From: Anas platyrhynchos
Lineage: Eukaryota > Chordata > Aves > Anseriformes > Anatidae
Assembly (NCBI RefSeq): GCF_047663525.1
Contig: NC_092611.1
Span: forward strand, 5,493,001 to 5,557,000
Direction of reading: 5' to 3'
Length of the DNA: 64,000 bases
Of the stretch, positions 12,221 through 25,279 are shown in pieces. The notes under the pieces were generated by a model. The model was not told the DNA's origin. It saw nothing but the letters and a program-made list of their open reading frames with translations, and did not search any database. The first letter of the stretch is position 1. Each line of letters begins with the position of its first letter. The translations under genes and the position numbers were made by a program.

Positions 12221-15200
12221 CGGGATCGAGTACAATGCAGCGCGGCCTGCGGGTGGTCTCGTCTCTCAGCTCGGCCCCGGCCTTGCCCCCAGTTTCCTGA
12301 GGCACCTTCAAGCTCCCTCCCCTCCTGGGCTTTCATTCCCCCCACGTGCACAAAGACATTTCGAGTCTGGGATTCATTAACGAGGCAGCGTCTTCAGTGC
12401 CAGCACAGCTGGAACCCCAGATCTGATGTTCCTTAACACAAATGGGTGATTAAGCACAATAAATGCCCCAAACTCAAGGTACGACAGCAAGGCCCCTGCA
12501 GATCCCTCTCCAACAGGCTCCAGCCACGCTGAAGGACCACAGACCCCACTCGTCCCTACCTCTTGTGTATCAACATACACCACGTACACAGGCTTGCTGA
12601 GAACAAGAAACCACACGATTAAACCAAGAGGATCTTCAGAAATCCCAAAGGCTTCACAGGGAGACACTCACGCAGTGGATTCCTTACAAAAGGAGGTTCA
12701 CCAAGCTAAAGGGGAGCAGCTCCTGGAGCCAAAGGGACCCAAGAGGCCCATCTCTGTCTCAGCACCAAGCTGCTGCCCTCAAACTTGGGCTCTTCTGCTC
12801 AAATCTGGAGATCAGAGACTCCACATCAGGGGTGACCACTGCAGAACAGAGATGTAGCCACTGCTCCCATTTACTGGGGAGCCTCCAAACAGGGGAAAAG
12901 GAAAGGCAGAGGGCATGGAGCCAGTACGTTGATTTCCAGAGCTGGAACCCAACAGCTGGAGCTCCTCCTTCCACACTGGCCCATAGGGAAGGCAGCAGTA
13001 GCAGCTCGAGGCCCTATTTCCCCATCAGAGGGTACTAATTATTACCCAAAGGCAATGGTAAGTGAGCACAGAGAGCAACTGCAGGATTGTTTGCAACAAC
13101 AGCACTGCTGGAGGGGTCACCAGTATGAAAGCCATGCTCTGGGCAACCTTCCTGGACCACATCCCCTTTGTAGGTTTTTGGCATCTCACAGATCGTGGTG
13201 AGACCTGGCTGCCTGCTTTGCCCTATGGTTCAGTCTCCATCAGCTTCCCCTGGGCTTCGTTTACCACATCCGTGGAGGAGAGGCAGGGAGGATGCCAAAC
13301 CTTTTGATATCACACACCCTGGGGAGCCCGCTCCCTTCCTTTGGGAGGGGTGTTTGGTACCTGTTTAGGGCCTGACCCTACAAACAACCATGCACAGCAG
13401 CAGACCGCTCAGTGACTAATAATGATTTTTTGTTGAGCAACACCAAAACTGGGTAAAATCCAAAGCCTTTCCTGACCAGTAAGCAAGCTGGAAACACACC
13501 AGCCCCCTCCTGGTCTAGCAGGGAAGCCAGCCCGAGCCACACGGGGTGCACCACACACCCACATTGCCATTTCAGAGCACGCCACCAGCTCCTGCCCGGG
13601 GCTCTCAGGCATTGCCATGCAGGACAGGTACACGCAGGCTGCGCATCCTCCAGCGAGACCTCCCCTTCCTCCTCCCCCCGAGCTCCCCCGCATGTAATAT
13701 TAATTGGCTAATATTTGTTTAGACCGCTCCTGACACTTCGCCTTTGGGTTCCTTTGGGCTGCGGTGCATCCGCGGCAGGCTGCTAGAGGAGAGAAGCCTT
13801 CACCGGGGGGAGCAGGAGCCAAGCAGGGATGGGGGGCTGCAGGGGACCTCTGCATTGCTCCTTCATCAGCTCCTGCACCCACCAGACAGTCTGCAAAGAA
13901 ATCCCATGGAGAAATGGAATAGAAGGGGGAAAAACAGCTCAGACAGCACCCACACGGTGACTGCCGGGGGAGCTGCACAGCTCCAGGTAACAACACTCAT
14001 TTTGGGGGTTCCTGTACCAAGCCCCAAACCCTCACAAATTCCTATTTAGGAACAGCACCAGGGTGCCATGGCAGGCCAAGCCCTGCTATTTCCAAGCACC
14101 CATCACCACAGCATCCGGGCTCCATCCCTGGAAGCATTTGTTTAACCTACGGCTCTCCCAAGGCCAGCTGAGAAGGCTGCAGGGCCCCGCAGATCTCCCA
14201 GCCATGTGAGCATGTTCGGTGTCACCCGGGGAAGCCAGTGTCCCTTTCCTGGCAGGGACCTGTCCCTCCAGCCCCCACCCCATCCCCAAAGCCAGCAGCC
14301 TCACGCCAGCGAGCACTGCCTCATGTGTTTTTCTCATGTCATGCCCCTCCTCTCACCTCCTCCTAACAGCTCATGAATTTTGTCAGCTAAATTCACTGGA
14401 ACCAAACCATGAAATTGCACATTTACCTCCGTCAACAGACAAAGGCTTGGCAGGGAGCCGGTGCTGCCAGAGGCAGAGCTGCCACACACCCAACACATCC
14501 CTCTGGGGGACACCGTGCCCCGCTCGGTCCCCTTGGCATGGGGCAGCGACACGGGGCTCTGCGGTGGAGGATAAAGGCTGGAGCATCACAGCATCCCCAG
14601 CATCACTGCCTGCACCTGATGCTTCTGGCAGCAAAGCCATCCCTTCCCTTCGTGCCCATCCCCAGCACTGACCCGAGCAGCAGCACAGAGCCTTGACAAC
14701 CCCAAAACCCCTGCGCAAAGCTGCGAGGGCTCTGCTGCAGCTTTTCTCAGCTCCCACCTCTCCCTCGGCCAGCGGCACCGCACACTGCCCACATCCAGGG
14801 CAGCCAGGAGAGTCCTCGTTAAGTTAACGGCGTGCTAATTTGCTTGGCAGACCAAGGGGAAGGATCAGATGTGCTGCCTCGTGGGATTGGGTTCTGGAGA
14901 TGGGTCGGTCACCAAGGCTGCCACGCTGCTTGAGGGGTGGAGAGGGGTCTCCCTGCGGATGTACAAAACTTTTTAAAAGCCCAAAGCAGCCCCTGGTGCA
15001 GAGAGAGTGGGGTCGAGGTGCTTTGGGGCTGCCTGTGCTGAGCACACAGAACATCACCACCTTGTCCCAAGCACCTGCAGCCCCATGAGGGCTGGGCTGC
15101 ACAACCCATACAAACCCTTCCTTCCATCACCCCACCACAGCTCAGCCCCAGAGGCTCACGCACGGCCCCACCAGGCTCCCACCACCATCCAAGTGCCACC

Positions 15201-18139
15201 TCCCCCAAAGCCAGCACTGCCACAGGCCGTTCCCATGGAAACCAACATTTCCCATATATCCAGCACCGAGACACCAGCACCGCTCCACTGACACCAGAGG
15301 CGAGGGTCCCTTGGGGTCACCCTGCTCCTGGCCCCATCAGGGCTCCCAAGGCAGAGCCCAGCCTCGTGAGGTTTAAAGCTCAGACTTCGAGGCACTCCCA
15401 GCATCACCACCTGCACAAAAACACCCCCTGGTAATGGGGCCGGGGCTGCCCAGGCCATCAGTCACAGCCAGGCTGCAGGCGGCCCCAAATCCCAGCCCAG
15501 CCTCCCATCGATCGCCTCGGCTCCGTGAAATTGAGAAAAACGCAGGGCAAACACAAGCGATAGTCCCTGAGCAAGGCACAGGGAGCGCCTGGCTGTGAAA
15601 ATAGAAATAAAAAATAAATAAAACCCTATTCCAGGATGAAGCCAGTCCTGGCTTACACGTTGTGTCTGTGGTCCCCCCAAATGAGGGGCGCAGTGCCCAG
15701 TACCACCAGCACCCTCACCGACCCGCAGTGGGATCCCAGCAGGCAGGGGAGGGAACGGGGCTGGCAGCCCCTCTACCATCTGTACGCTCAAACTTGTCCT
15801 CAAAGGCACTGCAAAACTGCACAGAACCACCAAAAGGTCTCCCCAACCCCCCCAAAAAATCAATTCCCAGAGCAGAGCTGTGTTTTAAGGATTAAAAGTG
15901 GCCGAACAAGTCAACACAACATTATTAATGTCTATTTTCGACAAGTATCTCCATTCCACCCATCTTCCCCCCTCTCCCCCTTTCTGTCTTTTTAACCATC
16001 ACTTTAAAGTCTTTCCTTGCCAACCGTGCATTGTCAAAGAACATTTTTTTCTTCAAAAAAAAAAAAAAAAAAAAAAGAAAAAAGGGAAGGAATTTAAAAG
16101 CTTTAAATCTAGTTCTCTGGTATCTGACCCCCTGAAGATTCCTGCACAGCAAATAAAGTGCTTAGCCACCCTCCTTAAAAAGATTTAATCTACCCTATTT
16201 CCAGAGCTTGTATGATTAAACCCTACCTCTAATTCTGTTTTCAGAGCCACAGTTGAATCTGTTTAAAAGAAAATGGCATGGGCAACTCTTCGCCTCTCCC
16301 CTCCGTGCTCGGGAGTACATGCAACACGCATGGGGGTGTGGGGGATGAGCTGGAGCTGGCGAGGCAGCTCCAAGCATCCCTGGCTCTGAGCTTTTCCTTA
16401 CCAGAGATGCAAATACCCTGCTTTATGCAGGCTCCCAGCACGATTTAGCCTCCTCACGAGCAGCCCTGGAGGGATGAGCAGGGGAGGCAGCGCAGATGCG
16501 CGGGGTAGCTGCCGCTCCAGGTTGACTGGGGGCCGGCTTGCCAGCTCAGCTCACACTCCCCAGCATCGCCAGCTCCATCACGCCCACGGCAGCAGGAGGA
16601 GAAAGAGCCCCAAACCAGCAAGAAAAGGAGACCCCACGCTTGATCTGGGAGAGCGAGGGCAGGATAGAGGCAGCCCCAGGCTGAAAATCTGGCATGGGAG
16701 CAGCTGAGCAAGAGGCTTGGCCACCAGAGCATCGTGGAGATGCTCCCCATCATGGCAGGGGGCACGCTGGAAGGAAGCTTCTGCTGGTGGACCATGGTGG
16801 ATTCCTGGCACATTTGTCACTTATTTCCCATCATCTGCACAGGACTGACTTTATACCAGGGTCCTCTGCCCAGGGTCCACATCAGGAGATGGAGCATTAG
16901 CACTGAAACTGCAAAACCAGAAGCTCCACGTTGCAGAAGTGGCTTCAGAGAAAGAGGCAATGTCACAGCACCTCGCTCCTTCGTGATACGCACGGAGTGT
17001 GTTAAAAACCTGCAATAATAATGTGGTGCATGTATTGAAAATCTAGAGAAATCGACTTTCCAATGAGACACCACACGACGACCTTCACCTGCTAATAATC
17101 TGGAAGGAGTTCAAGACAAGCTCCTCAATTCGTCCAGCAAGCAGCCAGCATGTCCCAGGGCGAAATGGAGATAAATCCCCAGGGAGCGAGGCCTCACAAA
17201 GACAATCAGAGGATAATTAACCTACGAGTGCCGTAGCTCTCACCAGCAACAGGAGACTTGGGCCCAGGAGCAGCAGAAAAACATCCCCTGACACTTTTGT
17301 TGGCAAACTTTTTCTGAAATTCCACATGAAACAACACCAAACCAAGTTTCAAACCTTCCCCATCCCCTTGTTCATCAGACTTTTATGCTGCCAAAACCTA
17401 TTTATTTCTTGCAAATCTCTGCGAGCGACTGCTCATGAATAGAAATGCTTTTATCAAAAACTGCTTGCATTTTCCACTCTAAATTTTAAAATAAGTATTT
17501 TCGGCTGGTGGAGGGGAGGTTGCCTTCTGTGAGAAAACCACGTATAATGCCCCTTCTGAGCATTTTCATTGCAAAACCCAAAAGAAAATGTATTTTGAGA
17601 TTGCCAGCCTATGAGGCAGGAACAAAACACCAATAGCAGCGTTCCCGAGCTCGGTTTCCAATAACTTCACCGCAGACAACCCCACCAGATGGGCTGCCTC
17701 CCCAGGGACCGGGGGTGATCCCATGCCCGCAGCAGGACCCCACACCCCCACCCCACATCTCCGTGCATCCCCCGGGCTGTGAAGGTGCTGCTGAGCTCGC
17801 TGCCCAGCCAAAAAAATTACATCCAGAGGAGAAAGCGTGGCTGGGAGCAGGCAGAGCCAGCCAACAAGGAGCACCGGGTCATTTATCTTGATTTCTCTTA
17901 GCAACACCAGCAAAGGCTGGAAAACATTGGCTTCGTTTTCTCATTTTGCATTTCACAGAAGCCAAAAGCACCGAGCGCTGCGGGGCCCCAGCGCCAACCT
18001 TCACCCCATCCCACCTGCAAAGGGATGGAGCAAGGACCCAAAACGCTGCTTCCCCTAGGACATCACCGCTCTGCGTCCCCCAAGCCCACATTACGAGGCA
18101 GAAAACCACACAGGGGACTCAGGGGGTGAATCCCAGCCC
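12221..18139. other. Non-coding stretch, no gene seen
   Basis: GC-rich and CA-rich DNA with many overlapping chance frames up to 150 codons on both strands (for example 14219-14671 + and 15462-15863 -). None has a recognisable domain or a splice framework. A small AT-rich patch with GCTAATTTGCTTGG occurs at 14.84 kb. Confidence 0.55.
16055..16087 (+). repeat. Poly(A) tract
   Basis: A run of 22 adenines followed by GAAAAAAGGGAAGG. No SINE, LINE or processed-gene body was recognised immediately upstream, so I treat it as a simple homopolymer. Confidence 0.85.
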
Positions 18140-18700
18140 AGGCTGAGATGCTCCCAGCAAGCTTTTGGCAGCTGCTGCAATTACGGGGCCAAAAACTGCA
18201 GCATTTGCACAAGCAGCCGAGAGCATACCAGCTTCAGGTAGGTAATAACTGCAGTCTCCTCGCGGGTTTAAATGCAAGCCCAGAATTAGAGGCAAGCCTG
18301 CTGTCCTTTCTGAAAGCCTTAATGTACATGTCACTGCGCTTCGGAAATCGCTGCATCTGTTATATTTGGAGTGCTCTGAGAAAGAAATCAACTCCCTAAC
18401 GCCAATCAATTTATTGTCTCCTCACCCCGGTAAACATTTCCATGCAGAAAAGGGGAAAAAAAAAAACATCTCCAGTTCCTGACACAAAAGATCCAAAGGG
18501 CAATGATATGTCTGGATAAATGAACAGGTAGATGTACTTTCATTAAAATCACCACATTTAAATTACTCACAGATGAGATTGAAGACATGAGGTTAAAAAC
18601 TTAATTGACTAAATCAACTGAGACACTGAGGGCTGATTATATCATTTAAAATAAATGTAATATTGGCCATCAAAAACTGCACGATGTATTATTACATATC
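18140..18700. promoter_or_regulatory. Candidate conserved non-coding element block
   Basis: The 18.25-18.42 kb core is non-repetitive and balanced in base composition. It has closely packed motifs such as GCCTTAATGTACATG and CCAATCAATTTATTG (PBX/HOX-like). The following 18.53-18.68 kb is AT-rich with CATTTAAATTACTC and TTAATTGACT. There is no coding frame with splice sites. The texture is that of a developmental enhancer; not verified by alignment. Confidence 0.35.
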
Positions 18701-19489
18701 AAAAGCCATTATTCAAGAAGCACAAACAGTCTCCTCCCAAATCCCCAGCGGATTTAAGAGCATCACCCACCCCGGTGTCCTGGGGTTGTTCTCCTTCTGC
18801 AGGCCAAATGGACAGAAGATCAGGACCATGCCCATGAGCAGGACCATGCACAAAGCAGCTCCCCAAAAAAACACTATATGGGAATGGAAATGGTCCTGGC
18901 TGCATCCTGCAGTCCTAGGTCTGGTTTCTGGGAGCAAGGACAGGAGCAGGACATGTCCCCTGGAGCCATCAGGGCTGCTGCTCCAGCCCTGCATCACCAG
19001 CCGTACCCTGACTGCCAGCTCAGGCTGCAGGGAGCTGTTTGCAGTCACCCTGTGTGACCCCACATGTAATTTGGGTTGTTTCCTCTCGTTTCTGTACCGC
19101 ACGGCTAACCATGCGCTTCGCCCACGGGACCGTTCTAGGAAAATGTCCACTCGGGGGTGCGAGCATTACCTCCTGCCTCACCCCATCCTGCTCTGAATGA
19201 CTAGCAGCAGCAGCCCAAAGCCCAAAAACCCTACAGAGGACAAGCCTGGTGGAAAGCCAGACCAGCTTGCAAATGATTTGCTAATCCAGCCTGGGAGCTC
19301 ATTACAGCCGGGGTGTTATCAATAATGGATGGCTGCCGTGGGCCCCAAACCAGGACCTGAGGTGCCACAAGGAACCACGTGCAAACCTCCCTCCCCCTCA
19401 TTTGCCCCTGCTCCCACCAGCAGGCAGGAGGAAGGACCCTAAAACCCACACAAACAGGCAGGGGAAGGTTTGGGGCTAACCCCACAAGT

Positions 19490-19640
19490 CTCCATCTAGC
19501 ATTACGAACATGCAAATCAGCCTCTACGAAGGGCCCCAGGCTCTCAATTACGCCGATTACATTATAATTACGAGCGGTGCCATCGAGGGTTTCTCAAAAC
19601 CCACGTCTGTTCTTACAGGATCTGCCAGGGAAAGGCTTGC
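19490..19640. promoter_or_regulatory. Candidate enhancer with octamer and homeodomain sites
   Basis: A perfect POU octamer ATGCAAAT lies at 19510-19517. It is followed within about 60 bases by three ATTA/TAAT-type homeodomain cores (CAATTACGCC, CGATTACATT, ATAATTACG). This close clustering of POU and homeodomain sites is seen directly. Regulatory activity is inferred. Confidence 0.35.
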
Positions 19641-22600
19641 AGGGCGCATTAGTATGCACGCACCATGCGCACGCAGAGCGAGGGCTCCCACGGGAAGCAG
19701 AGCAGCCTGGAAAAAAGCAGGGCTCCTGCGGGCACCCCGACCCGCTCGCTTTGCTGGGGCTCGCAGACATCCCTCACCTCCCTCCCACGAGGTCCTGGGC
19801 TGCAATCCATCAGGCTCACCTTGAGCAAATATTCCGGGGTCCCATGGCATTGCTCAGGGGCTCTGCCAGGTGCCAGGAGCTTCTCGCAGTGAGCGCAGCA
19901 CAGAGGGAAGATGACACAGAGCAGGGGGATGTCAAACCTCACGACTCCTGCTACCAAAAGCCCTGTGCAATGCCCACTGCTCAAAGTCACGGTCCCTTTT
20001 CCTCGGACCCAGAGAGCCCAGGATGGGGGGCTCAGGGCCACAAAGCAGCGTCAGCAGCTCCAGCACAGCTGCAGCCCCTCCACGCAGCCAGCAGAGCATC
20101 CCACTGGCTTTTAGGGCATTAAGTACATTGCCTGCCCCACAGGGAGCGCCCCGCAGGGGTCTGCATTACAAAGCCATTTACTGAAAATAAAAAGCCAAAA
20201 TACCCAACCAAATGCACCATAATTACAGGGTTTTCAGGCACCGGGCTTTCTTACTCTGCATACGAGCGCTGTGATAAACTAGGCTTTAGGAGCCCTAGCC
20301 AAAAACAGTCCTGTGTGCTGCTCAAAACACCTCCCTAACAGGCACACAGCTCCGTCAGTCCTACCTGCTTCTGGGTCTCCAGAGGAGAAAAGCTGGTGGC
20401 AGAAGGCACGGGGAGGGAAGGCAGCAGGGCTGGGTGCTGCACGCCTGGCAAAGGGGTCCAGAGAGCATCCCCAAGCAGGGTGCTGCCTCCCTGACCACTT
20501 CTCCCTGGCCCAGGAGGGTTTGGGGCTGCTGGGTGCTTCCTGAGGCAGGAGAGGTGTTAAGATTCCCTGCACAGCCCAGGAGAAGACATCCCCAGCATCC
20601 CGCCACCGAGCGAGCTAATCCTGCCAGGTTAATTCTCTCCCTTAGTTCATTGCAGCTTATTAAAGCCAGCAGGCACCCTGCAGAGGATTCATTACCTGTG
20701 TCACTTGAAGGCAAGGCTAGGCCTTAATGAGCCGAGAAACACCGGGAGGATGCTCCTGCACCCACCCCAGGTAGCTGGGATTGTCCTGGAAGTGGGGAAA
20801 CCCACAGCCCCCACACCCCTACTTCCACTGCAATAAACAAGAGGAACACAGCAGCGAGTTTTGCACGTCCCAAACCCCATCCAGAGATATCCTTGCTGTC
20901 TTCTCTTTCTCCACACTTGCTCTCCCTGGCTTGCACCAAACACCCCAGCCATACATCACGCGCTACCCGTGGAGCTCACCCCGCTTTCATTTATCTGCAC
21001 CAGAGATCACGGGGAATTACTGGCAGAGGGCAAAAGGAGATGAATTTTCAGATAGGTGAGTGAGCACGGAACCAGAGAGATGGCAGCTGCTGCAGTACAT
21101 CTTCATCCCTTTAAATAGTTCCCAGCCTTCCCCCACAGAGCCGGGCTGGCTGGGTAAAAAGAGATCTCTTCTAATTAATCAAGTCCTCTCCATCGCGGTG
21201 AAACAGAGCCGGAGCCGGCAGATAAAATATTGCAGGAGCTAACAGAGGATGGCAGGCTTGGGTTAGCGAGGCAGAAAGCAAGTGGTGGACTTCAGCTGAA
21301 GGGGCACAATTATTTCACCACCACGCTATGCTTCTATTCCCAGCCCTGTCTGGCACACTCCAGCACCAGCCTGCCTTTTTCATCTGGGTTTTATTCCCCC
21401 CCAACCCATTTTTCACTCCGATTCCTTTCTTCTCACCGGGTGGCTATTTAATTTGTTGTATTCCATGCTTTCCCTTTCATGAGCAAAAACTTGCATCTGG
21501 GCTTGCTTTCTCTCCTTCTCTCTCAATTCAATTTGAAAAAAAAAATTTGCTTTTTATAAAAAAAAAAAGAAAGAAATGGTGGGGAATGCTAAAGGAGCTG
21601 GGAGATAAAAGCAGCTGTTACATACATTCACAAGAGGAAGGATGCAAAGAGGGGTGGAGAGAACATCCACAGCCACTCATGCCACGGTTTCTGCCATGTA
21701 GGGATTGCAGCTCACCTGTCCTCAGGGAGAAGTTGGGTGGCCACATCCATGGTACAAAATCATGCCCAAAATCATAGTGCCTTCAGAACTAGCTGGGAGA
21801 AAGCCACTCACCTCTGCACAGAGCTGGGCTGCTGCTCCCAACAGCCTGCTCCACACTGCTGTCCTTCCTAGAGCTCCCCCAAATCAGCATCTTCAGCAGC
21901 AGCAGCTCCTCTTCACCTCCCTGCCAGCATCCTTTGCTGTATTTTGGGGAGCCTACCCCACAAAGCAGCTCAGCAAACCCCAGACAGCCCACCACACCCC
22001 CTATTTAAGGCCAGAGCACTAATTACGGCCCCTGGGACAGACCAGAACCTGAGCTGGGCCAACCCAATCCACCTGTGCAGACACCCAGTGAAAAGAGGGC
22101 TGCAGCTGATTCGTGTTATCCCCTATGAAACCCTGCAGACAGGTTGCACAACCAGTCCCCACCCATCACTAACTCGTTATCTGGAGGCAACCTAATGAAG
22201 GTGATGACTTCTTGCCTGCAAAACCACCTGTACAACCTCCCCCTGCCACCTTGCACCAGCACAGGTGGGACTGGGGAGGGACGGGGCTGCTTGAGGTGCT
22301 CACTGGGGTTTCCTAAAAGAGCTCTATCCCCTCTAAGCTAAGAGGTCCTCCCATCATCAGGGTCTAGCAGCTCTGGAGGACCTGCAGAAGTCCTCTTTGG
22401 CTTGCTCAGCATTGTGTAACTCGTGGGCACCGAACGCATCGTGGGCGATGTCGTGCAGCTCTTGAGAGTTTGCCCCCAGGAAGGAGCAGACGCGGAGGAG
22501 AAATGATGCTGGAGTCTTTTTGCAGGAGCTGGAGGCTGTGTGAGACACATCAAGCACACCAGAAAGGGCTAGGGAATATGGCAAAGCAGGACTGCTCAAG

Positions 22601-23936
22601 GAGGAGTATTATCTGCAAGAAGCAGAATGGCTAAAAACCATCTTTGCTGGTGATCAGAGAAATTGAGACAACAAACGGAGCACAGGAGGGATGCAATCAG
22701 TCATTTAAACCTGAGCAAGGGATCTGGCTGCCAGATCAGGGATCAGCTGATGAGCATATTTAAAACCCAGCAGGAAGGTTTGCCATACGCAGAAGGCCAA
22801 ACCCAGCCTGGAGCAACTCCCCTGGGAGTCACATCTGGTTGTGCTTTAGCAGAAGAGGAGGCACGTAACCACTACCAGGGGCTGCTTCAGAGGGAGGAAG
22901 AAAACTCACCCAGAGATGGTCTCACGTGCAAAAGTTACACACTGCTGTCCCCTCCAGCCTCCAAAGGCAGCAGCCCCTCTTATCCCACACATCCCCGTTT
23001 TGGACATCTTTCCTGCTTCCTCACTTTGCTTTATAGCCTGCGGCTCCCTCTGCCTGTTGCAGCACTGTGCATACCGTCCCCTGTCCCTGGGGATGCTTGC
23101 TGTGCCTCACCTACACCATGCTGGGCTCTGCTTTTTTTTTTTTCCACCAGCCAGGCAGGTGGAAATGGGAACAGGGCACAAAGCCACTGAGCAGGGAGTG
23201 TACCCGCAGCCCCAGAGCCTGACCCTACAACAGCACATCACTGGTGGCTCCCCCAGGATGCGTCAGGCTCCTTCTTGTGGTGCAGTGACCAGCAGAAATT
23301 TGCTTTTGGGACCCAATTCACTGGTGGTGGGACTCGAGGGTTATGTCAAATGAGTGCCACGACCTAGCTCAGCTAGGTGCTTCTTGTATCGCCAATGGAA
23401 CTTGTATCGCCAAGCAGGGATATGCTCTTTAACCGCATAGCCAGGAGAAATTTTACCTAGCAAATGTTTAATCTTTGCAGCAGATGAGAAAATGCTGCTG
23501 AGCAGGAGATGAGGCACGTTGCTGTGTCTGCAAGGGCAGCACCCATGCACATCGGTGCCAAGGATGCTTGCACACCCCTCGGGGAGCCCATGCTCATGTT
23601 CAGACCCCAGGAGACAAACACAAACCCAACCAACACCTCATCCAGCTCCAGGTACTGCAGAGAAACCTCCCTCTCCACGTGCATCCCTCTGCACCCACGG
23701 ATGGCACCTACGGGGAACGCCAAGCATTTGTTGATCGCTCTCTGCTGCTGGCAGCACCTCTCCCCAGGGAGATCATGCACAACCCAGCCACGGGGGCCAT
23801 CCAGGCTTCGAGTTGCAAAGATGAGAGTCCTGTAATTGCCATGCATGTGTTCCCCTGGCTGTGTGCTGCCAGACCCGGGCAGGGAGATGGGGAACCTGGT
23901 GCTGCTCAGGGATCTCAGCACCTCCCTGCCCACAGG
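19641..23936. other. Non-coding stretch, no gene seen
   Basis: GC-rich DNA with overlapping chance frames up to 181 codons (19577-20122 +). A CpG-richer segment at 22.34-22.60 kb is open on the minus strand for 80 codons. It matched no family I could name with confidence. A short duplicated CTTGTATCGCCA lies at 23383 and 23401. Confidence 0.5.
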
Positions 23937-24625
23937 AATCCCAAAATCACAGAACTGTAAGGGCCCTCCAGAGACCATCGGGTCCAACCCCCCTGACAAA
24001 GCAGGTTCTCTACAGCAGGCTGCCCAGGCCTTGAATATCTCCAGAGAAGGAGACCCCACAGCCTCCCTGGGCTGCCTGTCCCAGCGCTCCGTCACCCTCA
24101 CCGTGAAGTTCTTTCGCATGTTGGTGCAGCACTTCCTGTCCTCCATTTTGTGGCCTTGCCCCTTGTCCTGTGCCCACAAACCACTGAAAAGAGGTTGGCC
24201 AAATCCCTCAGTCTCCCACACTTACGGTATTTATAAACACAGAGGGGGAGGATCACCTCCCTTGAGCTGCTGGCCACGCTCCTTTTAATGCACACCAGGA
24301 GCCTGTTGGCCCTCTTGGCCACCAGAGCACACTGCTGGCTCATGGCTAACCTGTTAGAAGGCATCTGAAAATTATCTTAAACGCATTGAAGGAACTGTTC
24401 AGACTGCACATGCCTGGCTGAGTTGCTTACCCAACAGATGTCTGGATGATTAAAGTCCCCCACGAGAGCCAGCGGCTGGGATTGTGAGGCCACTTCCAGC
24501 TGCTTGTAGAAGGCTTCATCCACCTCCTCCTGCTCTGGTGAGCTGTGGCACAGCCCCACAGCCGTGTCACTCACACCAGCCCGCCCCTTAATCCTCACCC
24601 CCAAGCTCTCCACACATCCTTCTCC
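23937..24625 (-). mobile_element. CR1 LINE, 3' part, antisense, internally deleted
   Basis: Read on the minus strand, this is a CR1 non-LTR retrotransposon fragment. Its 3' end lies at the low coordinate: AAATCACAGAACTG near 23944 is a decayed antisense form of the CR1 ATTCTGTG terminal repeat. The avian CR1 3' untranslated segment then runs to about 24.23 kb. A short piece with the reverse-transcriptase C-terminal text AMSQQCALVAKRANRLL (24.30-24.36 kb) follows, and then an endonuclease remnant. Most of ORF2 between the endonuclease and the 3' end is missing, with apparent junctions near 24.24 and 24.36 kb. It is a dead copy and the main evidence for an avian genome. Confidence 0.9.
24367..24613 (-). 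pseudogene. CR1 ORF2 endonuclease remnant
   Basis: The minus-strand translation contains EEVDEAFYKQLEVASQSQ followed by LALVGDFNHPDICW. This is the conserved GDFN catalytic-core neighbourhood of the apurinic-type endonuclease of CR1-family LINEs; the family normally cuts target DNA to prime reverse transcription. The frame stops after FLQCV, where intact elements continue. The copy lacks the N-terminal catalytic residues and nearly all of the reverse transcriptase, so it cannot be functional. It is part of the enclosing CR1 copy. Confidence 0.88.
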
Positions 24626-25279
24626 CTCCCCCAGGTGGAGCTGAGCACACTCTCACGGCTCCCTCACTGCCCCCTCAGCCTCAGACCAAGGCAGCAGCCT
24701 TGTGCCAAGGCCCAGAAAGGGCCCATTTTACGGTCATACAGCTGTGCTTTATGGCTGCAGCTGGACAGATCCCCCAGCCTCCCCCTCCACCCCTCTGCCA
24801 CAAAGAGGAGCAAACCTTTTGCTCAGGCTCCCAGCTCCTCATTCCCTTGGGAAGCAATGAGCCCGCCACTGCCATAATTAGTTTGCAAATGCCATCCGCC
24901 CGGTGCCATGATTTCCCCATACCCCGAAGGCTGCTGCATCATTTCCATGCCGCAGTGCCAGCAGCTGCCCCTGCTCCATGGGCTTCCCCACAGGAAATCC
25001 TGGGAGGATTTCTTACCAAAACACCTTTTGGGTCCTCCCTCTGCAAGCCCAGGGTCAGCAAAAGCAGTGGCACCGCGTTTTGGGGTCCCTCCTCTCCCCA
25101 GTCAGCGTCGGAGCATCCCAAGCACGGCCGGTCCCCAGCCTGGCTCCCTGTCGCACCTTGGCAAGATAAAGATGGGAAAAGAATTTAAAATGCCGCCACC
25201 GCTGTCTATCAGCAGGATCTGAAGTCCTTTGAAGGGAAGAGTATGATGAATTCACCCACAATCACAGGCACAGAGTGCA
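24626..25279. other. Non-coding stretch, no gene seen
   Basis: GC-rich sequence with overlapping chance frames (up to 162 codons, 24700-25188 +) and no recognisable feature. Confidence 0.5.

Noticed and set aside
22338-22600. Weak resemblance of VCSFLG-containing text to the C-terminal region of cytosolic sulfotransferases
   Set aside because: Only a few residues agree and no other sulfotransferase motif is nearby, so no function was assigned.
23457-24221. 254-codon open frame on the minus strand
   Set aside because: Overlaps the non-coding 3' region of the CR1 element and continues into unrelated flanking DNA. No coherent protein.
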